Positions 16,203-24,952 of a stretch of 64,000 nt of DNA are shown one piece after another. The notes under the pieces were generated by a model. That model made no database searches, was not told the DNA's origin, and saw only the letters and a list, made by a program, of their open reading frames with translations. Within the stretch, counting starts at the first letter, position 1. Each line of letters begins with the position of its first letter. The stretch comes from CAZMGV01 sp964621525 [NCBI: uncultured bacterium] (GTDB lineage: Bacteria; JAGRBM01): assembly GCA_964621525.1 (NCBI GenBank), contig CAZUMS010000002.1, positions 138,827 through 202,826 of the forward strand, in the 5' to 3' direction. Both the position numbers and the translations under genes were made by a program.

Positions 16203-17312
16203 ATGCCGCTCCCCGAAAACGTCTCGAAGATCACACCCGAAACCCCGGTTGCCGACGTGGCCCATCTGCTGGCGACCCATGCCAGTGACCGCTGGAGGGT
16301 CTGGGCGATCTCGCCGATCCAGGGGGATGCCAGCGTCCGCAAGTATTACCGAGTCCATCTGGAACCCCACGAGGGCGTGCCGAACACGGTCGTCCTGATG
16401 CAGATGAATAACGTCGGAAAGCCTATGGGATCGGAGGAAGCGACCGAAGGCGACGGACCTAAGGAAGACCCGTTCTGCTCCATGGACAGGCACCTGCTAT
16501 CGGCCGGCATCCGGGTCCCCCGGATTTATTTCCGGGCTGAAGACGTCGGATATCTCCTGATCGAGGATTTCGGCGACCTCTCGCTCTATGGCTTTGCGAA
16601 GGACGGGTTCAACTTCAAAGTGAACATCGCCTACGAGAACGCTGTCCGGGAGATGGCACGGTATCACGCACGGGGTTCCGACCGGAAGCTGGGCGACTGC
16701 ACCGGCTTCTACCAGCAGTTCTCGCCGAAGCTGTTTATCTGGGAGTTCGACCATTATCTCGAATACGGGATCGAAGTGAGGCTCGGCGTGAAACTCACCG
16801 ATGCCCAGCGGAAAACCCTGGCGTCCGTGTTCGAACCCATCGTCACAAGGCTTTTCGCCGAACCGCAGGTGCTGACCCACCGGGACTACCATTCGAAGAA
16901 CCTGATGGTGCTGGAGGACGGGAGCATAGGCGTGATCGACTTCCAGGACTCGCTGATGGGCCCGGATGTGTACGATCTCGCCTCGCTGCTGAAGGACGCC
17001 TACATCACCGTGCCTGAAGATATCGTCTGGAAGCTGGTGGATACCTATGCAGAGGCTCGGTCGAAAGAGCAAGCGGGTTATGTACTGGACCGGGAGAAGT
17101 TCGCCCGCCTGTTCGTCGATCAGGCAATCCAGCGGAACATGAAAGCCCTTGGTCGGTTCGTTTTCATCGACCGGGTGAAGAGCAACCCCGGCTACCTGCC
17201 GTTCATTCCGCGCCTTCAGGGCTTCCTGAAACGGAACCTCACTTCACGGCCCGAATACGCTCCGGCCTGGGAAATCCTGTCGAAGCTGGACCCGGAACTA
17301 CGGGACGCATAA
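16203..17312 (+). CDS. AmgK-like sugar kinase / phosphotransferase
   Basis: The 369-residue protein has the aminoglycoside phosphotransferase (APH) kinase fold. The N-lobe has QGDASVRKYYRV, the AmgK-type nucleotide-loop motif. The catalytic loop is HRDYHSKNLM and the metal-binding segment is VIDFQDSLMGPDVYDLASLL. This combination is typical of AmgK, which phosphorylates the anomeric position of MurNAc or GlcNAc in the peptidoglycan recycling bypass. In Pseudomonas and relatives the partner MurU uridylyltransferase is adjacent. No murU lies here, so the substrate is less certain. It has its own transcription unit after a terminator and is convergent with der. Confidence 0.82.
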   Translation: MPLPENVSKITPETPVADVAHLLATHASDRWRVWAISPIQGDASVRKYYRVHLEPHEGVPNTVVLMQMNNVGKPMGSEEATEGDGPKEDPFCSMDRHLLSAGIRVPRIYFRAEDVGYLLIEDFGDLSLYGFAKDGFNFKVNIAYENAVREMARYHARGSDRKLGDCTGFYQQFSPKLFIWEFDHYLEYGIEVRLGVKLTDAQRKTLASVFEPIVTRLFAEPQVLTHRDYHSKNLMVLEDGSIGVIDFQDSLMGPDVYDLASLLKDAYITVPEDIVWKLVDTYAEARSKEQAGYVLDREKFARLFVDQAIQRNMKALGRFVFIDRVKSNPGYLPFIPRLQGFLKRNLTSRPEYAPAWEILSKLDPELRDA

Positions 17313-17322
17313 GGCGGGCTAG

Positions 17323-18699
17323 CTATTCGCTGGCCTCGCGCTCCGCATTCTTCTTCCGGTAAATCACCTTGAGGGGCACGCCCTCGAATTCGAACGCTTC
17401 GCGGATCTTGTTGGCGATCCAGCGCTGGTCGGAGAAATGGATCCCCTCGGGAAAGTTCGTGAAGATCACGAACGTCGGCGGCGACGTCCTGACCTGGCTG
17501 ATGTAGTTCAGCTTGACGCGCTTTCCCTTATGGAGCGGGAGTGACCGCTCGGTGCGGATGTCCTCGAACACCTTGTTCAGGGCGGCCGTCGGGATTCGCT
17601 TGCGGTAGGCGGCGCCGACCTTGTCGATGGCCCCGAACAGCTTGTCGAGTCCTTCACCGGTGACGCTCGACGTGAGGATCAACGGAGCGTAGTGCAGGCC
17701 TTTCAGGAAATACCGGATGTCTTTCTCAAACTGCTTGCGTTCCTTGTCGCCCTTGGGCCTTAGGTCCCACTTGCTGGCGACGAGGACACAGCCACGGGAA
17801 TCCTCCTGCACGAGCCCCGCGACGTTCATGTCCTGCTCGGTGAGCCCTTCGCCGCAGTCGATGAGAACGCAGGCGACATCGCTGCGGGAGATCGCCTCAA
17901 GCGCCTTGATGACCGAATACTTTTCCAGCCGGTCGCTGATTCGCCCCTTGCGGCGGATGCCGGCCGTGTCGACAAAGATGTAGGGTTTCCCGTTCCGCTC
18001 CACCACCGTGTCTACAGCGTCCCGGGTCGTTCCGGCCACGTCGGAAGCGACAAGGCGTTCCTCGCCCAGAATCCGGTTGATGAGGGTCGATTTACCCACA
18101 TTCGGCCGTCCGATGACGGCTACCGCTACCGGCCGGTTTTCGGGAGCGGTTTCGTCCGGGGGCTTCCAGGCGGGGATTTCCTCGAAGACGGCTTCCAGCA
18201 GGTCGGGAGTCCCGGTCCCATGCTCGGCTGAAATGGCATACACCCGGTCCGTGCCCAGTTCGTAGGCGGCTTCGGGACTGGTTTTCCGGAGATCGGCCTT
18301 GTTCACGACCACGAACACCGGCTTTCCGCTCTTCCGGAGCATATGGAAAATTTCACGGTCGTACGGGGAGAGTCCGCTTTCGAGATCGATGACGAACAGG
18401 ACCAGGTTCGCTTCCTCAATGGCGAGCCGGGCCTGTTCGCGCACCCGGGTCTGGAGCCGGTCGGCCGAGGGGACGGGTTCGAAACCGCCGGTATCGACGA
18501 GCAGGGCTTCGCGGTCCAGGTCCCGGATCAGGCCGTAGTTCCGGTCCCGGGTCACCCCAGGCCGGTTGTTCACGAGCGCCTTGCGTGTCCGGGTCAGACG
18601 GTTGAACAGGGTCGATTTGCCCACGTTCGGCCGGCCGACGATCGCCACCACCGGACGGGCGGGAGCGGGGAGGATGAATTTTCCGGACGGTTTCTTCAT
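17323..18699 (-). CDS. der: Ribosome biogenesis GTPase Der (EngA)
   Basis: Der has two tandem GTPase domains and assists 50S subunit assembly. In this 458-residue protein both P-loops read GRPNVGKST, near residues 22-30 and 200-208. Each is followed by a DT(G/A)G switch and an NKxD- or SKWD-type guanine motif. The C-terminal KH-like domain (about 370-458) contains the KRVKLNYISQVRTSPPTFV segment typical of Der. It lies seven bases downstream of era on the same strand, making a small unit of GTPases plus RNase III. Confidence 0.97.
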   Translation of the reverse strand: MKKPSGKFILPAPARPVVAIVGRPNVGKSTLFNRLTRTRKALVNNRPGVTRDRNYGLIRDLDREALLVDTGGFEPVPSADRLQTRVREQARLAIEEANLVLFVIDLESGLSPYDREIFHMLRKSGKPVFVVVNKADLRKTSPEAAYELGTDRVYAISAEHGTGTPDLLEAVFEEIPAWKPPDETAPENRPVAVAVIGRPNVGKSTLINRILGEERLVASDVAGTTRDAVDTVVERNGKPYIFVDTAGIRRKGRISDRLEKYSVIKALEAISRSDVACVLIDCGEGLTEQDMNVAGLVQEDSRGCVLVASKWDLRPKGDKERKQFEKDIRYFLKGLHYAPLILTSSVTGEGLDKLFGAIDKVGAAYRKRIPTAALNKVFEDIRTERSLPLHKGKRVKLNYISQVRTSPPTFVIFTNFPEGIHFSDQRWIANKIREAFEFEGVPLKVIYRKKNAEREASE

Positions 18700-18706
18700 G
18701 GCGAAG

Positions 18707-19621
18707 TCAGTGGTGGTAGCCCAGCCGTTTGAGCGCTCTGGTGTCGGAAGTCCAGTCCTTGAGGACTTTCACGTTCAGGTCGAGAAAAACCTTCTTGCCG
18801 GTCAGCTTCTCGATGGCATGGCGGGAGCGGGTGCCCACCTCCTTGATCATGCTGCCGCCGTCTCCGATGACGATTCTCTTCTGGGAATCCCGCTCGACGA
18901 AAATGATCGCCCGGATCCGGTCGAGTTTCTTGGTCTCGTTGTAGTCCTCGATCTCCACGGCGGTGGAATAGGGGACCTCCTTGCCGAGCTTCCGGAAGAG
19001 TTCGCCCCGGATGATCTCCGAGGCGATGAACCTCTGGTCCCGGTCGGTAATCTGGTCATCCGGGAAGAAAGGTTCTCCCTCCGGCAGCCGGAGTGCTGCC
19101 AGCCGTTTCAGCTTGTCGAGCTTGCGATCCTTGGTCGCGGACACTGGGACGATCTCGAGGAAGATGCCCTCCCTGGACATTTCCTCCAGAAACGGCAGAA
19201 GCGAATCCTTCTGCTTGACGAGATCAACCTTGTTGATGAGCAGGAAAGCCGGTTTTCCGGAGCGGCGCAGGCGTTCGAAAGCGAACCGGTCGTCGCTCGT
19301 GACACCCTTTGTTCCGTCCAGGACATAAAAAACCAGATCGGCGTCCTCGATCCCCTGCAGCGCTTCGTCCACAAGAAACCGGTTCAGCGCCCGGCTCGCC
19401 TTGTGCAGCCCGGGGGTATCGATGAACAGGAGCTGTGCGCCAGAGGGGAGTCCTTCCGCAGGATCCAGCTTGCAGATTCCCAGAATCCGCTGCCGCGTGG
19501 TCTGCGGTTTGGGGGTCACGACCGAGAGATCGTGCGCCATCAGGTTGTTCAGCAGCGTGGACTTGCCCGCATTCGGACGGCCTGCGATGGCGATGTACCC
19601 GGACCGGAAGGTTCCGCTCAT
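18707..19621 (-). CDS. era: GTPase Era
   Basis: Era binds GTP and the 3' end of 16S rRNA and is needed for 30S maturation. The 304-residue protein has the P-loop GRPNAGKST, the Era-specific switch PKPQTTRQRILGI, DTPGLH and NKVD. The C-terminal type II KH domain has the GDGGSMIKEVGTRSRHAIEKLTG segment. I start at ATG 19621 (MSGTFRSGYIAIAG), which matches the family N-terminus. An earlier in-frame ATG would add 24 residues with no similarity. It lies just downstream of rnc, the common rnc-era pairing. Confidence 0.97.
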   Translation of the reverse strand: MSGTFRSGYIAIAGRPNAGKSTLLNNLMAHDLSVVTPKPQTTRQRILGICKLDPAEGLPSGAQLLFIDTPGLHKASRALNRFLVDEALQGIEDADLVFYVLDGTKGVTSDDRFAFERLRRSGKPAFLLINKVDLVKQKDSLLPFLEEMSREGIFLEIVPVSATKDRKLDKLKRLAALRLPEGEPFFPDDQITDRDQRFIASEIIRGELFRKLGKEVPYSTAVEIEDYNETKKLDRIRAIIFVERDSQKRIVIGDGGSMIKEVGTRSRHAIEKLTGKKVFLDLNVKVLKDWTSDTRALKRLGYHH

Positions 19622-19634
19622 GTGATCTGGCCTT

Positions 19635-20357
19635 TCAGAGTTCCCAGTCCCTGGACCGGTCCGTGAGGGCAAGAAGAATCTGTCGTGCGGCATCCTGCTC
19701 GGCCGCCTTTTTGGAGCCGCCGGTGCCGGATGCCTGGTGGCTGTTCACCCGGCACTGGACGGTGAAGGTCTTTGCATGATCGGGACCTTCAGCCGAGATG
19801 ACAGTATATTCGGGCAGTACGCCGCTGCCGTCTTTCTGGGTAAATTCCTGGAGGCGGCTCTTCCAGTCGGCGGTATCGAGCGAACTGCCGCCGAATTCCA
19901 CAAGTTTATCAAAGCTCGCAGTGATGACCCTGGCCGCCTCGTCCATGCCGCCATCCAGATAGACAGCCCCGATGATCGCCTCGACGGCATCCGCCAGTAC
20001 CGAAGGCTTGCGGCGGCCTCCCTGGGTTTCCTCTCCCTGAGAGAGTCTGAGATGCCGGTCCGCCTGCCAGTGAAGGGCCAGCCGTGCGAGCGTCGGTTCG
20101 CAGACCATCCGCGAGCGGAGCTTGGAAAGGTCGCCCTCCCGGGCGGCCGGGTATTTGTCCAGCAGCAGGGTCGAGACAACTAGCGAGAGCACCGCGTCTC
20201 CAAGAAACTCGTACCGCTGGTTCGATTCCACCGGAGCGGAATCTTTCGTGATCGCATGAGTGAAGGAAGGATGCGAAAGGGCTGTCTCCAGCCTCCGGCG
20301 GTCCCGGAACCGGTAGCCCAGCGTCGTTTCGAGTTCGGAAAGGAGGTCTTCGGCCAC
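19635..20357 (-). CDS. rnc: Ribonuclease III
   Basis: RNase III cleaves double-stranded RNA, including the rRNA precursor. The 240-residue protein has the catalytic domain with signature NQRYEFLGDAVL and the second acidic pair in ADAVEAIIGAVYLDGG. A linker is followed by a double-stranded-RNA-binding domain (about 160-230) ending in GSKKAAEQDAARQIL. The first position of the signature is Gln rather than the Glu of E. coli, a variation seen in other bacteria, and the metal-binding acids are kept. It is cotranscribed with era and der. Confidence 0.97.
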   Translation of the reverse strand: MAEDLLSELETTLGYRFRDRRRLETALSHPSFTHAITKDSAPVESNQRYEFLGDAVLSLVVSTLLLDKYPAAREGDLSKLRSRMVCEPTLARLALHWQADRHLRLSQGEETQGGRRKPSVLADAVEAIIGAVYLDGGMDEAARVITASFDKLVEFGGSSLDTADWKSRLQEFTQKDGSGVLPEYTVISAEGPDHAKTFTVQCRVNSHQASGTGGSKKAAEQDAARQILLALTDRSRDWEL

Positions 20358-20366
20358 GGATATCGC

Positions 20367-21488
20367 TCAGACGGCGGCGGCGTCAGCCGTGCCGGTAATG
20401 CGAGCATAGCCGGGGCTCTCGCGCACAATCCATCCGCCGCCGATTACCGTGTCTTCCCGGTAAAAGACGGCTGCCTGCCCGGGTGTCACGGCCCGCTGGG
20501 GGGTTTCGAAGCGAATGCACGCTGTGCCGGTATCCGGAGCAACCGTGATCTCGGCGGGGGCGGGGGCATGGCGGTGACGGATCTGGACGTCGGCCTTGAA
20601 CGTTCCGGCTCCGGGGAAACGGCCTCCTCCGGAGAGCCGTACGGTGGCCCCGGATGAAAGCGTATCCGCCGACGTTCCGACGACGACCCGGTTGTTCTCC
20701 GGTTCGATGGCGACGACGAAGACCGGATCGCCCGTGCCCGACACACCGAGGCCGCGCCGCTGACCGAGGGTGAACTGGTGGATGCCGTCGTGGTGGCCGA
20801 TCACCCGGCCGTCCAGGGTCTCAATGGTGCCCTTGCCGAGCGCGGCGGCCTTCTTGCGGAGTTCAGCCGTTACGAAGGACTGCGTATCGTGATCCGGGAT
20901 GAAGCAGATCTCCTGCGAGTCGGGCTTGCGGGCAACGGGCAGCTTCCACTCGGAGGCGAGGCGCCGCACTTCCAGTTTCGGCAATCCCCCCACCGGGAAG
21001 CGGATCCGGTTCAGGTGCTGCGGCGAAAGGGTGAACAGGAAATAGCTCTGGTCCTTGTCCGGGTCGCTCCCGCGGGCGAGGTTGCCGGTGTCGTCGATCC
21101 GGGCGTAATGGCCCGTGGCGAGCAGATCGCAGCCCAGCTTCGCCGCATGGCCGAACAGGGCGTCGAACTTCACGTGCTCGTTGCACTTGGCGCAGGGGTT
21201 CGGCGTCTCGCCCTTCGCATAGGAATCCACGAAGTAATCGATGACTTTCTCCCGGAAGAGATCGCGGTAGTTCACGACGTAGAACGGGATACCGATGGCA
21301 TCGGCCACCCGGCGGGCATCCTCGATATCTTCCGGGGCGCAGCAGGAGTGGCTGCCCCGGACCTGATCCGGGGCGGAATCGGTGAGGCGCATGGTGACGC
21401 CAACGACCTCGTGACCATCACGCTTGAGGAGCGCGGCGGCTACGGATGAATCGACTCCTCCGGACATGGCGACAAGAATGCGGGACAC
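20367..21488 (-). CDS. mnmA: tRNA-specific 2-thiouridylase MnmA
   Basis: MnmA activates U34 of tRNA-Lys, -Glu and -Gln with ATP and adds sulfur. Visible features are the PP-loop MSGGVDSSV, the first catalytic Cys in NPCAKCNEHVKFD, GHYAR, and the second catalytic Cys in PDSQEICFIPD. A C-terminal beta domain contains HQFTLGQRRGLGV. The start is not certain. GTG at 21488 gives the family-like lead of seven residues before MSGG (373 aa). GTG at 21500 or TTG at 21557 would lengthen it without adding conserved sequence. No good ribosome site singles one out. Confidence 0.93.
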   Translation of the reverse strand: MSRILVAMSGGVDSSVAAALLKRDGHEVVGVTMRLTDSAPDQVRGSHSCCAPEDIEDARRVADAIGIPFYVVNYRDLFREKVIDYFVDSYAKGETPNPCAKCNEHVKFDALFGHAAKLGCDLLATGHYARIDDTGNLARGSDPDKDQSYFLFTLSPQHLNRIRFPVGGLPKLEVRRLASEWKLPVARKPDSQEICFIPDHDTQSFVTAELRKKAAALGKGTIETLDGRVIGHHDGIHQFTLGQRRGLGVSGTGDPVFVVAIEPENNRVVVGTSADTLSSGATVRLSGGGRFPGAGTFKADVQIRHRHAPAPAEITVAPDTGTACIRFETPQRAVTPGQAAVFYREDTVIGGGWIVRESPGYARITGTADAAAV

Positions 21489-21625
21489 GCTCGGGGACAC
21501 CAGCCGCGGGGCCACGGGGGCCGTTTTCAAGCCGCGGAACTCACAGGGGCGCTCCAACGGGGAACGCCGGGCGGGGCACTATACGGATGGCGGGGGTGGC
21601 GGGCAAGGGCGCCGCCCCGGCAGGT

Positions 21626-22375
21626 TTAACGGCCCATCTTGGCCAGTTCGGCGGCGAATTCCTCGCGGGTGATGCTGCCCTTGCGGGCGAGGATCCGGAT
21701 CACTGCATTCAGGTGGAGCTGCAACGTGTTGAGCTGCTCGCGGATCGCGTCGACTTCCTTGTCCGTGTTTGCAAGCCGGGGCCGGGACGGGGCACTCATT
21801 TCTTCATCGAAGGGGTGAGACACTTCCCTTGGATCGGGCGGCGGCGCTTTCCGGGGGGCAGGCTCATCGGGCTTTACGCGCCGGAAACCTCCGGAGTTTT
21901 CGTGAAACGACAGGTCGTAGCCGAAATCCTGGGCGTAGAAAGCTTTCTTGATCTGCTCGTCAATCTGGGCCTGGAGGGCAATTTTCTGGCGCACGGCGAC
22001 GGATTTCTTGCGGGCCAGATCTTCGGTGACAACAGGATTGAGTGGCGTCGTGACAGCGAACGTGATGGTTTTCCGGGGCCGGGTGCTTTCATCGATCTCG
22101 ATCAGAAGACACCGGTTCGCTTCGCAGAACTTGGAATCGACATAGGCGGCAATGTTGTGGGGCATGACGACGGTTTCGAGATCGATTCCGTCGAGCCCCG
22201 ACTGGGCGGAGAGTCCCTTCAGAACGTCACCCTTCCGGCAGAAGCCGCGTTTCACCAGTAGCGTGCCGATGGGCATGGGCGCGGCCTTCTGCATCTCAAG
22301 GGCCTTGGCGAGATGTTCCGGCGTCAGGGCCTTCTGGTCGATTAGGATTTCGCCGAGTTTCTTCCGGATGGGCAT
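21626..22375 (-). CDS. Stand-alone MshEN / GspE N-terminal domain protein
   Basis: The first 150 or so of 249 residues resemble the N-terminal domain of type II secretion and type IV pilus ATPases (GspE/PilB). The start MPIRKKLGEILIDQKALTPEHLAKALEMQ is followed by a second helical hairpin with the CRKGDVLKGLSAQSGL pattern. In MshE this module binds cyclic di-GMP. No ATPase domain follows. Instead there is a Pro-rich linker and a C-terminal helical segment (about 205-249) with EVDAIREQLNTLQLHLNAVIRIL, probably a coiled coil. A c-di-GMP adaptor or effector role is inferred. Confidence 0.78.
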   Translation of the reverse strand: MPIRKKLGEILIDQKALTPEHLAKALEMQKAAPMPIGTLLVKRGFCRKGDVLKGLSAQSGLDGIDLETVVMPHNIAAYVDSKFCEANRCLLIEIDESTRPRKTITFAVTTPLNPVVTEDLARKKSVAVRQKIALQAQIDEQIKKAFYAQDFGYDLSFHENSGGFRRVKPDEPAPRKAPPPDPREVSHPFDEEMSAPSRPRLANTDKEVDAIREQLNTLQLHLNAVIRILARKGSITREEFAAELAKMGR

Positions 22376-22396
22376 CTGGTCGGGGATCCTTTCGGT

Positions 22397-23128
22397 TCAG
22401 TTGAATTCGGAAAACCGGGTGTCGATGGGGTTCGCCAGACGCTTCGGGTCAGGCTTTGCATAATCGGCGAGCGCGAGATTGGCATTGCGGATTTTGTCGT
22501 CCTTCACCATCGAGCGCAGATTGTCCGCCATCATGGGCAGGATGACTCCGGCACCGGTCTGGGCGAAGGGGCCCACGGCCGTGCCGGTGAGATCCATCAG
22601 CAGCGACAGCGTGACTTCCGTGCGGTCGGCACCGAACGGACGCATGACGTAGCTGCCATAGGTGTCCCGGACATCACCCTTGATGTAGGTCCATTCGACC
22701 CGGTGGGATTCGGGGTAATGAATGAAGGAAAGCCTCACGTTGTATTTGATCGGCACGCCAGTCAGGCCGAAGCGCATGTCGGTGATGACCATCCGGCCGC
22801 GGGTCTCGGCGATCTGGACGTTCTCCAGAATAGGCATGATCTTTGGCAGGTTCCGGAAGTCCGTTACGACTGCCCACACGATGTCGATGGGAGCGTCCAC
22901 GACACCCGTGATCTTGCCGTGCTTGACGTTTGTCCCCTGAATGTCGGTGAGGACGATGAACTTCTCGCCCTGCGCTAGCGCCTGCCGGAACTGGGCATAG
23001 CGGTCGGCGTTGCTCAGGTTCTTGGGCAGCGTCTTCGCACCACAGGCGGCGAGCACGAGGCCAAAAGCCAGAACCGGAGCGAGAAGCCGCAAGATGCTGC
23101 CAATGGGCCTGTTTCCTTGTGCTTTCAT
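22397..23128 (-). CDS. SRPBCC-fold lipoprotein
   Basis: The 243-residue protein begins MKAQGNRP with a hydrophobic signal and a good lipobox, LVLAAC. The mature part (about residues 55-215) looks like a START/polyketide-cyclase-type (SRPBCC) domain. It shows GVVDAPIDIVWAVVTDFRNLPKIMPIL near its start and a C-terminal helix after PFAQTGAGVILPMMADNLRSMV. Such folds hold hydrophobic ligands. A lipid-handling role at the membrane is inferred. I chose ATG 23128 because it begins the signal peptide. An upstream in-frame ATG at 23203 runs into the divergent gene. Confidence 0.82.
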   Translation of the reverse strand: MKAQGNRPIGSILRLLAPVLAFGLVLAACGAKTLPKNLSNADRYAQFRQALAQGEKFIVLTDIQGTNVKHGKITGVVDAPIDIVWAVVTDFRNLPKIMPILENVQIAETRGRMVITDMRFGLTGVPIKYNVRLSFIHYPESHRVEWTYIKGDVRDTYGSYVMRPFGADRTEVTLSLLMDLTGTAVGPFAQTGAGVILPMMADNLRSMVKDDKIRNANLALADYAKPDPKRLANPIDTRFSEFN

Positions 23129-23172
23129 GCAGGCGCTACTATACCCATTTCCACCGCACAGGGTAAGAAAAA

Positions 23173-24927
23173 GTGACCGATTACCGCACCATTCTGGCCA
23201 CACAGTTCGAAGTCCCCCGCGAACCAGGCCCTGACCGCCTGATGACCATGGACGAGGCTATTCGCCGGTATGTCGAGCCGGGCATGGCGCTGCATTACAT
23301 GGCCGCACATGGCCGTGGGTTTCAACAGATCAACGCGGTGGCCCGTGCATTCAAGGGGCAGAAACCTGGCTTCGTGATGTTGCAGGCGTCGGTGAGCGAC
23401 ACGGCCGTCGCTTCGCTCGATGCGGGCCTCTACCGCCGGGTTGTCACGAGTTTCATCGGTGACACCTACCCCGTGCCGAGCCCGAATCCCATCGCCCGCG
23501 AGGCGATCAAAAAACACAGCATAGAGATCGAGCACTGGTCGCTCCTCAGCTACAGCCAGCGGCTCTGGGCGGGCGCGCAGGGGTTCCCCTACACCGTCAC
23601 CCGGTCCATCCGGGGCAGTTCGATGGAGAAGAATCCCGGCGTTGTCGTGCTGGACGACCCGAACAGCCCCGGCGAGAAGATCTGCCTGATCCCGGCGCTG
23701 GTGCCGGATATCTCGTTCGTTCAGTGTCTTGCCGCCGACCGAAGCGGCAATGCGATTCTCTCACACCCCCTTGGCGAAGGCCCGTGGGGTGCGCTCGCCT
23801 GCCGCAAGGGGGTTATTCTGGGCGCCGAACGGATCGTTTCCACGGAGGAGATCCGCCGGCACAACGACCACGTTTATATCCCCGCCAGCAAGGTAATTGC
23901 GGTCGTGGACTTCCCGCTCGGCTGCCATCCCAAAGGAATGCCGAATCAGGGTTATCCGGCCGTTCCGGGGTACGCCGACGACTACATCTTCCTCGAAGAA
24001 ACGAAGGCCGCCACCCGCAAGGGCAGGGAGAGTTACGACGCCTGGATCCAGAAATGGGTCTACGACGTGAAGTCGCCGGAGGACTACCGGCAGAAGCTGG
24101 GTGCCGAGCGGCTCCGGTACATTTCCGACAACACGCGGCCCGACAGCTGGAAGCAGGAGATCGACGCCCAGCTTCCCCGGCTGAAACCGCCCGATACGGA
24201 TGTGACGCCGGCGGAGAAGGGGATCGTGTTCGGTTCCCGCCTCATGCGGGAGTTGATCCGTACCGGCGGCGTCGAGACGATTCTCGCCGGCGTCGGGCCG
24301 TCAAACCTCGCTGCCTGGCTGGCGGAATATTTTACCCGCCGGGAAGGCGCCCGTGTGAACCTGATGGCGGAGCTGGGTTACTTCGGCTTTACGCCGCGGC
24401 CTTCGGACCCGTTCCTCTTCAACTTCCGCAACGCGCCAACCTGCACGCTGACCGGAGACATTCTGGATGTGCTTGGCACGATGGTCTCCGGACGGGGTTC
24501 CAGATGCCTCGGAGCGCTTGCGGCGGCGCAGATCGACCCGTTGGGGAACCTGAACTCGACACAGCTCGAGGACGGGACGATCCTCGTGGGCTCCGGCGGA
24601 GCGAACGACGTGGCAAGCGGCGCTGAAGTGACCGTGGTCGTTACCGTGCTGATGAAGAACCGGTTCCTGAAGGCACTGCCTTATGTCACGAGCCCCGGCG
24701 CGAAGGTTGAATATGTCGCCACCGACAAGGCCGTATTGAAGAAACTGGACGGAGAACTGGCGCTCTGGGGACTGCTCGAAGGGGTCGATTACGAGACGGA
24801 AGTGAAGCCGTTTTTCGGATGGGACCTGAAGCAGCACCCGGAGATCCAGCGGCTCACGCCGCCATCCGAGGAAGAGATCGCCTTGCTGCGCCTGTTCGAT
24901 CCCCGGGGCCTGTTCAGGGATAAATAA
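23173..24927 (+). CDS. Fused type I CoA-transferase (acetyl-CoA hydrolase/transferase family)
   Basis: The 584-residue protein, GTG start, joins both halves of a type I CoA-transferase. The alpha-like half spans about residues 20-290 and the beta-like half about 345-584. The beta half has MAELGYFG with Glu400 where the family keeps its catalytic Glu, and the GSGGANDVAS motif (about 473-482) seen in glutaconate CoA-transferase beta and IpdB proteins. Such enzymes move CoA between acids, or in the Ipd case open a ring thioester. The donor and acceptor acids cannot be read from sequence. A racemase-like CoA protein follows after 25 bases. Confidence 0.85.
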   Translation: MTDYRTILATQFEVPREPGPDRLMTMDEAIRRYVEPGMALHYMAAHGRGFQQINAVARAFKGQKPGFVMLQASVSDTAVASLDAGLYRRVVTSFIGDTYPVPSPNPIAREAIKKHSIEIEHWSLLSYSQRLWAGAQGFPYTVTRSIRGSSMEKNPGVVVLDDPNSPGEKICLIPALVPDISFVQCLAADRSGNAILSHPLGEGPWGALACRKGVILGAERIVSTEEIRRHNDHVYIPASKVIAVVDFPLGCHPKGMPNQGYPAVPGYADDYIFLEETKAATRKGRESYDAWIQKWVYDVKSPEDYRQKLGAERLRYISDNTRPDSWKQEIDAQLPRLKPPDTDVTPAEKGIVFGSRLMRELIRTGGVETILAGVGPSNLAAWLAEYFTRREGARVNLMAELGYFGFTPRPSDPFLFNFRNAPTCTLTGDILDVLGTMVSGRGSRCLGALAAAQIDPLGNLNSTQLEDGTILVGSGGANDVASGAEVTVVVTVLMKNRFLKALPYVTSPGAKVEYVATDKAVLKKLDGELALWGLLEGVDYETEVKPFFGWDLKQHPEIQRLTPPSEEEIALLRLFDPRGLFRDK

Positions 24928-24952
24928 GCCTTATCCGGAAGGAAAATTCGCG

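Noticed and set aside
18566-19666. A 366-codon plus-strand open frame over der and era
   Set aside because: It is antisense to two universally conserved GTPase genes, so it is a shadow frame.
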